This document shows, one piece after another, positions 25,149 to 32,300 of a stretch of DNA of 64,000 nucleotides. This stretch comes from Streptomyces sp. Je 1-369 (GTDB lineage: Bacteria > Actinomycetota > Actinomycetes > Streptomycetales > Streptomycetaceae): assembly GCF_026810505.1 (NCBI RefSeq), contig NZ_CP101750.1:5451501-5515500 (forward strand), written 5' to 3'. Made by a program: the position numbers and the translations under genes. The number at the start of each line of letters is the position of its first letter. Within the stretch, counting starts at the first letter, position 1. The notes under the pieces were generated by a model. The model saw only the letters and a list, made by a program, of their open reading frames with translations, made no database searches and was not told the DNA's origin.

Positions 25149-26474
25149 ATGTCCCACCCCGGCCCAGCAGGTACGCAGGCCCGCCGCGTGCTCGCCGTCA
25201 TCCCCGCCCGCGGCGGCTCCAAGGGCGTCCCCGCCAAGAACCTCGCCCCGGTCGGCGGCGTGCCGCTGGTGGCCCGCGCCATCCGCGCCTGCCTGGCCGC
25301 CCGGCTCGTCACCGACGTCGTCGTCTCCACCGACGACCACGTGATCGCCGAGGCCGCCCGGCACGCCGGCGCCGAAGTGGTGCTGCGCCCCGCCGCGATC
25401 GCCGGGGACACCGCGACCAGCGAAGCGGCCGTGCTGCATGCCATGGACGCCCACGAGGCGCTGCACGGCGCGACCGTGGGCGTCGTCCTGCTCGTGCAGT
25501 GCACCAGCCCCTTCCTCACCGCCGAGGACGTCGACGGCGTGGCCGCCGCGGTCGCCGAGCACGGCGCCGACACCGCCGTCACGGTGGCGCCCTTCCACGG
25601 CTTCATCTGGCGCGACGCGGCGGACGACGCGACGGAGGACGGCGCGGCGGGCATCGGCACGCACCGCACCGACTCCGTGGGCGGCACCACCGCGACCCTC
25701 GCAGCCAACTCCACCCACGCCCGCGGCGGCTACGGCGTCAACCACGACAAATCGTTCCGCCCGCGCCGCCAGGACCGCCCCCAGGACCTCCTGGAGACCG
25801 GCGCCGCCTACGCCATGGACGCGGCGGGCTTCCGCACCGAGAAGCACCGCTTCTTCGGCCGCACCGAACCCGTCCGCACCGACCCGGCCCGCGTCCTGGA
25901 GGTCGACGACCCGCACGACCTCGCCCGGGCCCGCGCGCTCGCCCCGCTCTTCGACGCGGACCTCCCCGAAGGCGACGCCGCCCTCCCGACCGCCGCCGAC
26001 ATCGACGCGGTCGTCCTCGACTTCGACGGCACCCAGACCGACGACAGGGTGCTGATCGACTCCGATGGACGGGAGTTCGTCTCCGTGCACCGCGGCGACG
26101 GACTCGGCATCGCGGCCCTCCGCAGGAGCGGCCTGAACATGCTGATCCTGTCCACGGAACAGAACCCGGTCGTCGCCGCGCGCGCCAGGAAGCTGAAGCT
26201 CCCCGTGCTGCACGGCATCGACCGGAAAGACCTCGCACTGAAGCAGTGGTGCGAGGAACAGGGCATCGCTCCCGAGCGCGTGCTCTACGTCGGAAACGAC
26301 GTCAATGACCTCCCGTGCTTCGCCCTCGTGGGCTGGCCCGTGGCGGTCGCGAGCGCCCACGACGTCGTACGCGGCGCCGCACGCGCGGTCACCACCGTCC
26401 CCGGTGGTGAGGGCGCGATCCGAGAGATCGCCAGCTGGATCCTCGGCCCCTCTCTCGACTCCCTCCACAATTAA
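25149..26474 (+). CDS. CMP-nonulosonate synthetase fused to HAD phosphatase
   Basis: 441 residues, ATG 25149 after AAGGAG. The N-terminal ~280 residues are an acylneuraminate cytidylyltransferase: VIPARGGSKGVPAKNL binds CTP, and VLLVQCTSPF follows. The C-terminal ~155 residues are a KdsC-like HAD domain: VVLDFDGTQTDD (motif I), LSTEQ (motif II), RKDLALK (motif III Lys) and YVGNDVNDL (motif IV). One polypeptide could therefore dephosphorylate the 9-phosphate and activate the free sugar with CTP, an arrangement known from animal CMAS. It sits between a glycosyltransferase and the synthase gene. Sugar identity (Kdn, Neu5Ac or other) cannot be read from sequence. Confidence 0.88.
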   Translation: MSHPGPAGTQARRVLAVIPARGGSKGVPAKNLAPVGGVPLVARAIRACLAARLVTDVVVSTDDHVIAEAARHAGAEVVLRPAAIAGDTATSEAAVLHAMDAHEALHGATVGVVLLVQCTSPFLTAEDVDGVAAAVAEHGADTAVTVAPFHGFIWRDAADDATEDGAAGIGTHRTDSVGGTTATLAANSTHARGGYGVNHDKSFRPRRQDRPQDLLETGAAYAMDAAGFRTEKHRFFGRTEPVRTDPARVLEVDDPHDLARARALAPLFDADLPEGDAALPTAADIDAVVLDFDGTQTDDRVLIDSDGREFVSVHRGDGLGIAALRRSGLNMLILSTEQNPVVAARARKLKLPVLHGIDRKDLALKQWCEEQGIAPERVLYVGNDVNDLPCFALVGWPVAVASAHDVVRGAARAVTTVPGGEGAIREIASWILGPSLDSLHN

Positions 26475-26488
26475 GGACTGTTCCCACC

Positions 26489-27442
26489 ATGAGCAACATC
26501 ACCTCCATCGGTGCCAACTCCCGCCTCCGCCGCTTCGGTTCGAAGACGGCCGGTCCCGGCCAGCCCGTCTACATCACCGGCGAGATCGGCATCAACCACA
26601 ACGGCGACCTGGAGAACGCGTTCAAGCTGATCGACGTGGCCGCCGAGGCGGGCTGCGACGCGGTGAAGTTCCAGAAGCGCACCCCGGAGATCTGCACCCC
26701 GCGCGACCAGTGGGACATCGAGCGCGACACCCCCTGGGGCCGCATGACGTACATCGACTACCGCCACCGCGTGGAGTTCGGCGAGTCCGAGTACCAGGCC
26801 ATCAGCGAGCACTGCGCCAAGCGCGGCATCGACTGGTTCGCCTCCCCGTGGGACACCGAGGCCGTCGCCTTCCTGGAGAAGTTCGACCTGCCCGCCCACA
26901 AGGTCGCCTCCGCCTCGCTCACCGACGACGAGCTGCTCCGCGCCCTGCGCGCCACGGGCCGCACGGTCATCCTCTCCACGGGCATGTCGACCCCGAAGCA
27001 GATCCGCCACGCGGTGGAGGTGCTCGGCTCCGACAACATCCTGATGTGCCACGCCACGTCGACGTACCCGGCGCAGGCGGAGGAGCTCAACCTCCGCGTC
27101 ATCAACACCCTCCAGGCCGAGTACCCGAACGTCCCGATCGGCTACTCCGGCCACGAGACCGGCCTCCAGACCACGCTGGCCGCCGTCGCCCTCGGCGCCA
27201 CGTTCGTCGAGCGCCACATCACCCTCGACCGCGCCATGTGGGGCTCCGACCAGGCCGCGTCGGTGGAACCCCAGGGCCTCACCCGCCTGGTCCGCGACAT
27301 CCGCACCATCGAGGCGTCCCTCGGTGACGGCGTCAAGAAGGTCTACGAGTCCGAGCTCGGCCCGATGAAGAAGCTGCGCCGCGTCGCGGGCGTCGTGGCC
27401 GAGGCCGAGACCGCCGCCGACGCCGAGCCGGTCGCGGTCTGA
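26489..27442 (+). CDS. Nonulosonic acid synthase, NeuB family without SAF domain
   Basis: 317 residues. The NeuB TIM-barrel signature runs through: ITGEIGINHNGDLENAFKLID, VKFQKRTPE, DWFASPWDTEAV, KVASASLTDDELL, ILSTGMS, LMCHATSTYP and GYSGHETG, then VERHITLDRAMWGSDQAAS. The enzyme condenses phosphoenolpyruvate with a mannose-type sugar or its 6-phosphate to form a nine-carbon keto acid. The protein ends soon after LGDGVKKV and lacks the C-terminal SAF/antifreeze domain seen in classical sialic acid synthases. It lies 14 bp after the CMP-synthetase/phosphatase fusion; the pairing with a phosphatase favours a 9-phosphate product. Confidence 0.88.
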   Translation: MSNITSIGANSRLRRFGSKTAGPGQPVYITGEIGINHNGDLENAFKLIDVAAEAGCDAVKFQKRTPEICTPRDQWDIERDTPWGRMTYIDYRHRVEFGESEYQAISEHCAKRGIDWFASPWDTEAVAFLEKFDLPAHKVASASLTDDELLRALRATGRTVILSTGMSTPKQIRHAVEVLGSDNILMCHATSTYPAQAEELNLRVINTLQAEYPNVPIGYSGHETGLQTTLAAVALGATFVERHITLDRAMWGSDQAASVEPQGLTRLVRDIRTIEASLGDGVKKVYESELGPMKKLRRVAGVVAEAETAADAEPVAV

Positions 27443-27480
27443 ACACGCGACCCGCATTAACGGGAGACGGACACACGACG

Positions 27481-28590
27481 ATGAGCCCCCGAGTCGGCCG
27501 AGCCGCCGACACCACGACCGCCCCGGAAGGGGCGGACTCCACGCTCGCCTTCGTGGAGAGCCCGGTGCAGCTCCTGAACGTCCTGGAGTGGGCGCACGCC
27601 GCGGCCGCGACAGGCCCGGCCGGGGGCCTCACCGTCGTCGTCCTCTCCCCGAACGACCCCATGACGCGCGGCCAGTTGCGCCGGATGGCACAGCTCGCCC
27701 GCGACGAGGGCGTCGAAGTGCGCTGGGAGGAGGCGCGCGGCGGCGCGTCGGCGCCCTTCCACACGGTGGGCGGCCTCGCGGGCGCCCTGCGGCGGGCCGA
27801 CCGGGTCGTCATCGGCGACCCGTTCTCCCGCTACGTACAGCTCCTCCTCACGATCACCCGGGCCCGCTCCCTGGTCGTCGTCGACGACGGCACGGCCACG
27901 ATGGAGTTCATCGCCCAGCTGGCCCGCGGCGAACGCCTCCAGCGCTGGCACCGCAAGGGCGGGCGCCCCGGCCCCCGCGACCTGCTCTTCGCCCCGGTCT
28001 CGGCCTCGGCGCGCCGCCGCCTCACCCCGGGCGGTACGCGCACGGTGGAGGTCTTCTCCTCCATGCCGATAGACAGCGCACCGGACGGCGTGACGGTCAC
28101 GGCCAACGCCTTCGCCTGGACCCGGGAACGCTTCGGCCCACCCCGCATCACACGCGGCGCCGACCTGGTCGGCACGTCGCTGGTGGAGACGGGCGTGGTC
28201 GACCCGGACCGCTACATCGAAGCGGTCATCGCCCTCTCCCGCACCCACGGCGCGACCCGCTACTTCGCGCACCGCCGCGAAAGCTCCGAAAAACTCCACC
28301 GGCTCGCCGTCGAGACGGGCCTCCAGGTGGTCCGCCCGGACCTCCCCCTGGAACTCATCGCCCGCCGCGGCCCCATCGGCCGTACGATCCTCAGCTTCCC
28401 CTCGACCGTCGTCCACACCCTGCCCCTGGCCCTGGCGGGCACGGAGGTCAAGGTGGCGGTCTGCGACATCGACCCGGCCTGGCTCACGGATACGGCGTCG
28501 CCGCGCGCCCAGGGCTTCCTGTCGGGCGTGACGGGCACGGCGCGCGACGTCCACCGCCTGACATCAGTACGCCATACGGCACCGGCGTGA
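27481..28590 (+). CDS. Sialyltransferase-like glycosyltransferase (GT52-type)
   Basis: 369 residues from ATG 27481. The opening AFVESPVQLLNVLEWA resembles GT52 lipooligosaccharide sialyltransferases. The DDG motif is explicit (VVVDDGTATMEFI, near residue 140), an AHRRESSEKL segment takes the place of the HP motif, and LSFPSTVVHTLPLAL carries the Ser/Thr motif. It is likely a CMP-nonulosonate-using transferase and the last gene of the plus-strand operon, 38 bp after the synthase. With the genes at 22597 and 25122 it makes three transferases of this superfamily in one locus. It converges with the phosphatase gene, 3 bp apart. Confidence 0.65.
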   Translation: MSPRVGRAADTTTAPEGADSTLAFVESPVQLLNVLEWAHAAAATGPAGGLTVVVLSPNDPMTRGQLRRMAQLARDEGVEVRWEEARGGASAPFHTVGGLAGALRRADRVVIGDPFSRYVQLLLTITRARSLVVVDDGTATMEFIAQLARGERLQRWHRKGGRPGPRDLLFAPVSASARRRLTPGGTRTVEVFSSMPIDSAPDGVTVTANAFAWTRERFGPPRITRGADLVGTSLVETGVVDPDRYIEAVIALSRTHGATRYFAHRRESSEKLHRLAVETGLQVVRPDLPLELIARRGPIGRTILSFPSTVVHTLPLALAGTEVKVAVCDIDPAWLTDTASPRAQGFLSGVTGTARDVHRLTSVRHTAPA

Positions 28591-28593
28591 GGC

Positions 28594-29055
28594 CTAGGGG
28601 GCGAACCTCTGGACGTACCGCCGCTGCCAGGGCGTCTCGACGGCACGCCGGTCGTAGTGCTCGCGTACATACGACACGGCCTCGGCCGCAGGCACCCCGT
28701 CGAGCACGGCAACACAGGCGAGGGCCGTCCCGGTCCGCCCGCGCCCACCCCCGCACGCCACCTCGACCCGCTCCCCGGCGGCCCGCTCCCACACCTCGCG
28801 CAACACGTCCCGCGCGAGCTCCCGATCCCGGGGCAGCCGAAAGTCGGGCCAGGGCAACCACCGCGCCTCCCAAGCCACTTCGGGCGGCCGCTTCCCGAGC
28901 AGATAGACCCCGAAGTCGGGCAGGTCCCCGTCCGGCAGCGGATGCCGAAGGCCCCGCCCCCGGACGAGCCGCCCGGAGGGCAGCCGTAAAACCCCGGCGG
29001 CACCGCTGGCCCATGTGCTTGTCTCATCGCTCTCGGGCATGTCTGGAAGCGTCAT
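28594..29055 (-). CDS. Dual-specificity/tyrosine phosphatase-like protein
   Basis: 153 residues from ATG 29055. The P-loop CGGGRGRTG (Cys101, Arg107) matches CX5R of cysteine-dependent phosphatases, with a possible general acid in the preceding loop (WLPWPDFRLPRD). A short N-terminal segment (LRLPSGRLVRGRGLRHP) precedes the fold. Family members dephosphorylate phosphotyrosine or other phosphoesters. The same short N-terminal stretch recurs in a remnant at about 30180-30240, so a second copy once existed in the neighbourhood. The gene is divergent from the isochorismatase-like gene, with 40 bp between starts. Confidence 0.8.
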   Translation of the reverse strand: MTLPDMPESDETSTWASGAAGVLRLPSGRLVRGRGLRHPLPDGDLPDFGVYLLGKRPPEVAWEARWLPWPDFRLPRDRELARDVLREVWERAAGERVEVACGGGRGRTGTALACVAVLDGVPAAEAVSYVREHYDRRAVETPWQRRYVQRFAP

Positions 29056-29095
29056 GCCCCGGAGGCTAAGCGAAGGCGACGGGAAGGACGGCGAC

Positions 29096-29656
29096 ATGAC
29101 GAACACCGCGCTCCTGGTGATGGACGTCCAGCGGGACGTCGTGGAGCTGGCGGACGACGGCTCCGGATACCTCCTGCGGCTGCGCACGGCGATCGACGCG
29201 GCACGGACGGCGGGCATACCGGTGATCTACGTGGTGATGGGCTTGCGCCCGGACGTACCGGACGCCACCCTGCCCACCGCGATCGTCCGCAACGTCGTGC
29301 AGGCGGGCCTGTTCACGGAGGGCGCCCGCGGCAGCGAGATCCACCCCGACGTCGCGCCGCTGCCCCGCGAGACCGTGGTGACCAAGCGGCGGGCCAGCGC
29401 GTTCTCGGGCAGCGACATGGACCTGGTGCTAAGGGCCCACGACATCGACCGCCTCATCCTCACAGGCATCGCCACCAGCGGCGTAGTCCTGCACACCGCG
29501 TGCCGCGCGAACGACATGGACATCCCCCTGACGATCTTGTCGGACGCGTGCCTGGACCTGGACCCGGACGTCCACCGCACCCTCACGGAGAAACTGTTCC
29601 CCCAATGGGCGGAGGTCACCACGGCCGCGGCCTGGGCGGAGTCGATCGCCAAGTGA
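29096..29656 (+). CDS. Isochorismatase-family hydrolase lacking the usual Cys
   Basis: 186 residues from ATG 29096 after GGGAAGGAC. The alpha/beta fold of cysteine hydrolases is evident: ALLVMDVQRDVV supplies the catalytic Asp, ETVVTKRRASAF the Lys, and LTGIATSGVVLHTAC the cis-peptide loop. At the position where amidase members carry the nucleophilic Cys (as in ATNVCV) this protein has Val, so it would resemble true isochorismatases or be a non-amidase member. Substrate unknown. Its stop overlaps a GTG that opens a fragment of an acetyltransferase gene. Confidence 0.82.
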   Translation: MTNTALLVMDVQRDVVELADDGSGYLLRLRTAIDAARTAGIPVIYVVMGLRPDVPDATLPTAIVRNVVQAGLFTEGARGSEIHPDVAPLPRETVVTKRRASAFSGSDMDLVLRAHDIDRLILTGIATSGVVLHTACRANDMDIPLTILSDACLDLDPDVHRTLTEKLFPQWAEVTTAAAWAESIAK

Positions 29657-29835
29657 TCGCGTACGTATGGCGGACGCCTTCGAGGATCGGTGCCGGGCTC
29701 GTCGCCCGTGCCGTACGGGGCGCGCGGGACGCCCACTGCGAGTGGCTGCACGTCGACTTCGACGACAAGCTCCGAGGCTTCTACTTGGAGGCGTGCGGGT
29801 TCCGGGAGACGGGGGCGGGGCTCATCGCCCTGTGA
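29653..29835 (+). pseudogene. GNAT acetyltransferase fragment
   Basis: Sixty codons remain: RIGAGLVARAVRGARD, then CEWLHVDFDDKLRGFYLEACGFRETGAGLIAL. This is the C-terminal acetyl-CoA-binding and substrate part of a GNAT N-acetyltransferase; the N-terminal half is missing. The GTG at 29653 overlaps the preceding stop, but a complete enzyme cannot be made. It marks the left edge of a patch of gene remnants. Confidence 0.75.
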
Positions 29836-29846
29836 ACCCGAGCAAG

Positions 29847-30059
29847 TCACCGCCGCCGGGCACGCACACCGGCTCCTCTGTTCTTGACGGCGCATACGAG
29901 CGTGCCGAGTTGGGCCCGGGTTGCTTGAAGGATGACGTCCGGGTCGTCGCTCTCGCGGAGACGGATGGTTCCGTCGGGGGCGGTGGCGACGTAGACACAG
30001 TCGGAGCCGTCCGGGCTGAAGGTGGACTTCTGCCAGGTGTGTCGAGGTACGGGCGTCAC
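29847..30059 (-). CDS. DUF397 protein
   Basis: 70 residues from ATG 30059. The DUF397 pattern is complete: WQKSTFSPDGSDCVYVAT, then LRESDDPDVIL. Such small acidic proteins usually accompany XRE-DUF5753 regulators in Streptomyces and are thought to act with them in developmental control. This copy lies downstream of a remnant of a DUF5753 gene (30062-30168), so it may be the surviving partner of a lost regulator. A basic tail (RGAGVRARRR) distinguishes it from the two copies further right. Confidence 0.8.
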   Translation of the reverse strand: MTPVPRHTWQKSTFSPDGSDCVYVATAPDGTIRLRESDDPDVILQATRAQLGTLVCAVKNRGAGVRARRR

Positions 30060-30061
30060 TG

Positions 30062-30240
30062 CTTACCGGCTCCGGAGGATGGTGGTGATGAAGTCGCGGG
30101 TCGCCGCGAGCTGGAGCGCGACGGCCTCGATGCGGTCGAGGATAGTTCGGTACTTCGCCAACTGGGCCTAGGCGCCGGGAAGTCGCAGTCCCGCCCTCGG
30201 ACCAGCCGACCGGAGGGCAGCCGGAGAACGGGCTCCTCAT
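30062..30240 (-). pseudogene. Remnants: phosphatase N-terminus joined to DUF5753 C-terminus
   Basis: On the minus strand, 30240-30180 encodes LRLPSGRLVRGRD, nearly the same as the N-terminus of the phosphatase at 29055. Immediately beyond, in another frame, 30168-30062 encodes AQLAKYRTILDRIEAVALQ followed by a stop, which aligns with the C-terminal end of the intact XRE-DUF5753 protein (LERYAAVLDRLEKLAL). Two unrelated gene ends have thus been joined by deletion or recombination. Neither part can function. Confidence 0.65.
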
Positions 30241-30302
30241 TCGAGGGCGCCGACGTCGGTCGACGCGGAAGCATCCTTAACGGCCAGCGCCCCGTACTTG
30301 GC

Positions 30303-30497
30303 TCACAGCGACCTCTCGCGCGATGCGTCCTTGACGGCGCGTATGAGTGCGCTGAGTTGGCTGAGGGATGTGGTGAGGACGACCTCGGGGTCGTCGCTCT
30401 CGCGGAGGTGGGTTGTTCCGTCGGGGGCGGTGGCGATGTTGACGCAGGAGGAGGCCTCTTGGCTGTACGTCGACTTCTGCCAGGCGAGTTCGGTCAC
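30303..30497 (-). CDS. DUF397 protein
   Basis: 64 residues if GTG 30497 is the start. A GTG/ATG pair at 30515/30512 overlaps the preceding stop (TGATG), but 30497 aligns with the start of the neighbouring copy and has the same GGAAC-type ribosome site at the same distance. Motifs: LAWQKSTYSQEASSCVNIAT and LRESDDPEVVL. It is a tandem duplicate of the gene at 30512-30724, with long near-identical DNA stretches including the leader. Expected role: partner of the XRE-DUF5753 regulator. Confidence 0.82.
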   Translation of the reverse strand: MTELAWQKSTYSQEASSCVNIATAPDGTTHLRESDDPEVVLTTSLSQLSALIRAVKDASRERSL

Positions 30498-30511
30498 GGT
30501 TTTGTGTTCCA

Positions 30512-30724
30512 TCACTTCTGAGTGGTGGATACCGGGGCGGCTTGTGCGCCACTGCCCTTGTAGCTGGTTATGAGGGCGCCCAGTTGGGCGCGGCTTGCTC
30601 GGAGGATGACGTCCGGGTCGTCGCTTTCGCGGAGGTGGATGGTTCCGTCGGGGGCGGTGGCGATGTAGACGCAGGAGGAGGCTTCCGAGCTGTACGTGGA
30701 CTTTTGCCAGGTGAGTTCGGGCAC
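30512..30724 (-). CDS. DUF397 protein
   Basis: 70 residues from GTG 30724, 12 bp after the XRE-DUF5753 stop, with AAGGAA as ribosome site inside that spacer. Motifs: LTWQKSTYSSEASSCVYIAT and LRESDDPDVIL. The close linkage marks it as the cognate small protein of the upstream regulator. The C-terminal tail (SGAQAAPVSTTQK) ends like the regulator itself (ATQK), which suggests that the duplication breakpoint copied the 3' end of the regulator as well. Confidence 0.85.
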   Translation of the reverse strand: MPELTWQKSTYSSEASSCVYIATAPDGTIHLRESDDPDVILRASRAQLGALITSYKGSGAQAAPVSTTQK

Positions 30725-30736
30725 GGTTTTGTTCCT

Positions 30737-31591
30737 TTACTTCTGGGTGGCGGCTGCCTGGGCGATCAGTTCTCGGGAATCGTCCGCAGTGAGCGCTAGC
30801 TTCTCCAGTCGGTCCAGGACTGCGGCGTAGCGCTCCAGCTGGGCCGCTGCATCAAGAAACTCGCTTCCGTGATCGGTGTCCAACTGGACCGTGTCGAGCT
30901 GGGTGACCGGTCCGTAGGCGTAGTCGATCCCCTGCCCTGAGCCAGGGAAGGCGCCCCGGCCGAACGGGATGACGAGCACGGAGACGTGGGCCCGTTCACT
31001 CGTCTCCACGAGGTGATTGAGCTGTTCTGCCGCGACGGTAGGGCCTCCGACCTGCATGTGGAGTGCCGCTTCGTGGATCAGAGCGGTGTACGGGAGCGGA
31101 ATACTCCGGTGCAGTACTGCCTGGCGCTTGATCCGGTACGACATCAGGTGCTCGACCTCATGGGGAAGGCGAGGCGGGACGGCGTCTGTGAACAGTGCGC
31201 GGGCGTGCTGTGCCGTCTGCAGCAACCCCGGGATGTGCAAGGCCTGTGCGACACGCAGTGCGTCGGCGTGGTGTTCGAGCTCCGCGAGGTCCAGCATGCC
31301 GTTCGGCAGGTGCCCCCGGTATTCCTCCCACCATCCACGTGTACGGCCCCCCGTCATGTCGACGAGAGCGCTGATCAGAGCCTCGTCCGAGCAGGCGTAG
31401 TTGCGGGCGATGACGCGGACGCGGTCGGCGCCCACCGCGTACCGGCCTGCCTCGATGTTGCTGATGCGTGACTGGTTGACGCCCAGCAGGGCGGCGGCCC
31501 GGACGGTGGAGAGTCCGGCGCGATCGCGCAGTTTTCGCAGCTCGGCGCCGAGGCGCTGCTGGCGGAGCGTGGGGGTCTTGCTGGGAGGCAT
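30737..31591 (-). CDS. XRE-family regulator with DUF5753 (WhiJ-like)
   Basis: 284 residues from ATG 31591. N-terminal helix-turn-helix (LGAELRKLRDRAGLSTVRAAALLGVNQSRISNIEAGRYAV) at about residues 14-60, followed by the DUF5753 domain with HIPGLLQTAQHARALF, RIKRQAVLHR, LIHEAALHMQVGG, VSVLVIPF and a C-terminal helix (LERYAAVLDRLEKLAL). In Streptomyces such regulators are found with DUF397 proteins and anti-sigma-type ATPases and influence development or antibiotic production. Here two DUF397 genes follow in the operon and the ATPase gene lies divergently 229 bp away, which gives the full three-part arrangement. Confidence 0.9.
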   Translation of the reverse strand: MPPSKTPTLRQQRLGAELRKLRDRAGLSTVRAAALLGVNQSRISNIEAGRYAVGADRVRVIARNYACSDEALISALVDMTGGRTRGWWEEYRGHLPNGMLDLAELEHHADALRVAQALHIPGLLQTAQHARALFTDAVPPRLPHEVEHLMSYRIKRQAVLHRSIPLPYTALIHEAALHMQVGGPTVAAEQLNHLVETSERAHVSVLVIPFGRGAFPGSGQGIDYAYGPVTQLDTVQLDTDHGSEFLDAAAQLERYAAVLDRLEKLALTADDSRELIAQAAATQK

Positions 31592-31636
31592 TCAGTTCCC
31601 TTCGGGCCCGGAACAGGGGAGGTATGTCACCCACAG

Positions 31637-31685
31637 GAGTGGCTATGGCCTCCCTTACTCCGTATCGATGGAATATAGGCCACTC
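31637..31685. promoter_or_regulatory. Candidate operator, spaced inverted repeat
   Basis: GAGTGGC (31637-31643) and its complement GCCACTC (31679-31685) are 35 bp apart, each extended by TAT/ATA-rich bases on the inner side, in the divergent region between the XRE regulator and the ATPase gene. The A/T-rich centre (ATCGATGGAATATA) may hold a promoter. Binding by the regulator is inferred from position. Confidence 0.4.
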
Positions 31686-31820
31686 ACAAGCCTACGGTGT
31701 GACTCGAACCGCTCAACTGCCCTGCCCCGCAAGCCGGAAGCGCACCGCACCGCACGGCGCGGCATGCCACCGCCAGGGCACGGCAGAGGGCGAGCCGAAC
31801 TCCGCCCCCAAGGAGGCGAC

Positions 31821-32282
31821 ATGGAAACCGTATCCCCGCCCCGCACCTGGTCGTACGCCCTTCACCTGCCCCACGACCCCCAGGCGCCCCGCATCGCCCG
31901 CATGACCTCCCGCGCAGTACTCCCCGCGTACGGAATGGCCGAACTCGCCGACGTAGCCGAGCTGCTGACATCCGAGCTGGTCACCAACGCCTACCGGCAC
32001 TCCGCAGGACCCGCCGCCCTCCGGCTGCACGGTACCGACGACCCGTACGGGCTTCGGGTGAGCGTGTGGGACAGCAATCCGCACATCCCCGCTCCCTTCG
32101 ACAAACCTCCTTGCCGGAGCGGGTCACTGGGGGCCGTACCGCACGAGGCCGACAGCGGACGCGGGCTCGGCCTCGTGGCGCAGTGGGCCCAGGCGTGGGG
32201 CGGCCATCCGCTCGGCGACGACCTCTTCGGGAGAGGCGGCAAGCTGCTGTGGTTCGAGTTGCGGGCGCCGGAACAGGTGTGA
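31821..32282 (+). CDS. Anti-sigma-type ATP-binding protein (HATPase_c_2)
   Basis: 153 residues from ATG 31821, preceded by AAGGAGG; upstream in-frame sequence has no conserved content. The GHKL fold is shown by ELLTSELVTNAYRHS (N box), VWDSNPHIP (G1 region) and SGRGLGLVAQWAQAWG (G2 box). Related proteins include SpoIIAB/RsbW-type serine kinases and the small ATPases that accompany XRE-DUF5753 and DUF397 genes. It is divergent from that regulator, and is followed by a convergent MFS gene. Kinase activity is possible but not shown. Confidence 0.87.
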   Translation: METVSPPRTWSYALHLPHDPQAPRIARMTSRAVLPAYGMAELADVAELLTSELVTNAYRHSAGPAALRLHGTDDPYGLRVSVWDSNPHIPAPFDKPPCRSGSLGAVPHEADSGRGLGLVAQWAQAWGGHPLGDDLFGRGGKLLWFELRAPEQV

Positions 32283-32300
32283 GGAGGCGTGGGGAGGGGA

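Noticed and set aside
24323..26308. Plus-strand 661-codon frame across the DUF6716-like and CMP-synthetase genes
   Set aside because: Pro/Arg/Ser-rich shadow frame without motifs; it crosses two real genes in a different frame.
30056..30274. A 72-codon minus-strand protein
   Set aside because: It crosses the junction between two gene remnants; its second half is Ser/Arg-rich shadow of the DUF5753 fragment.
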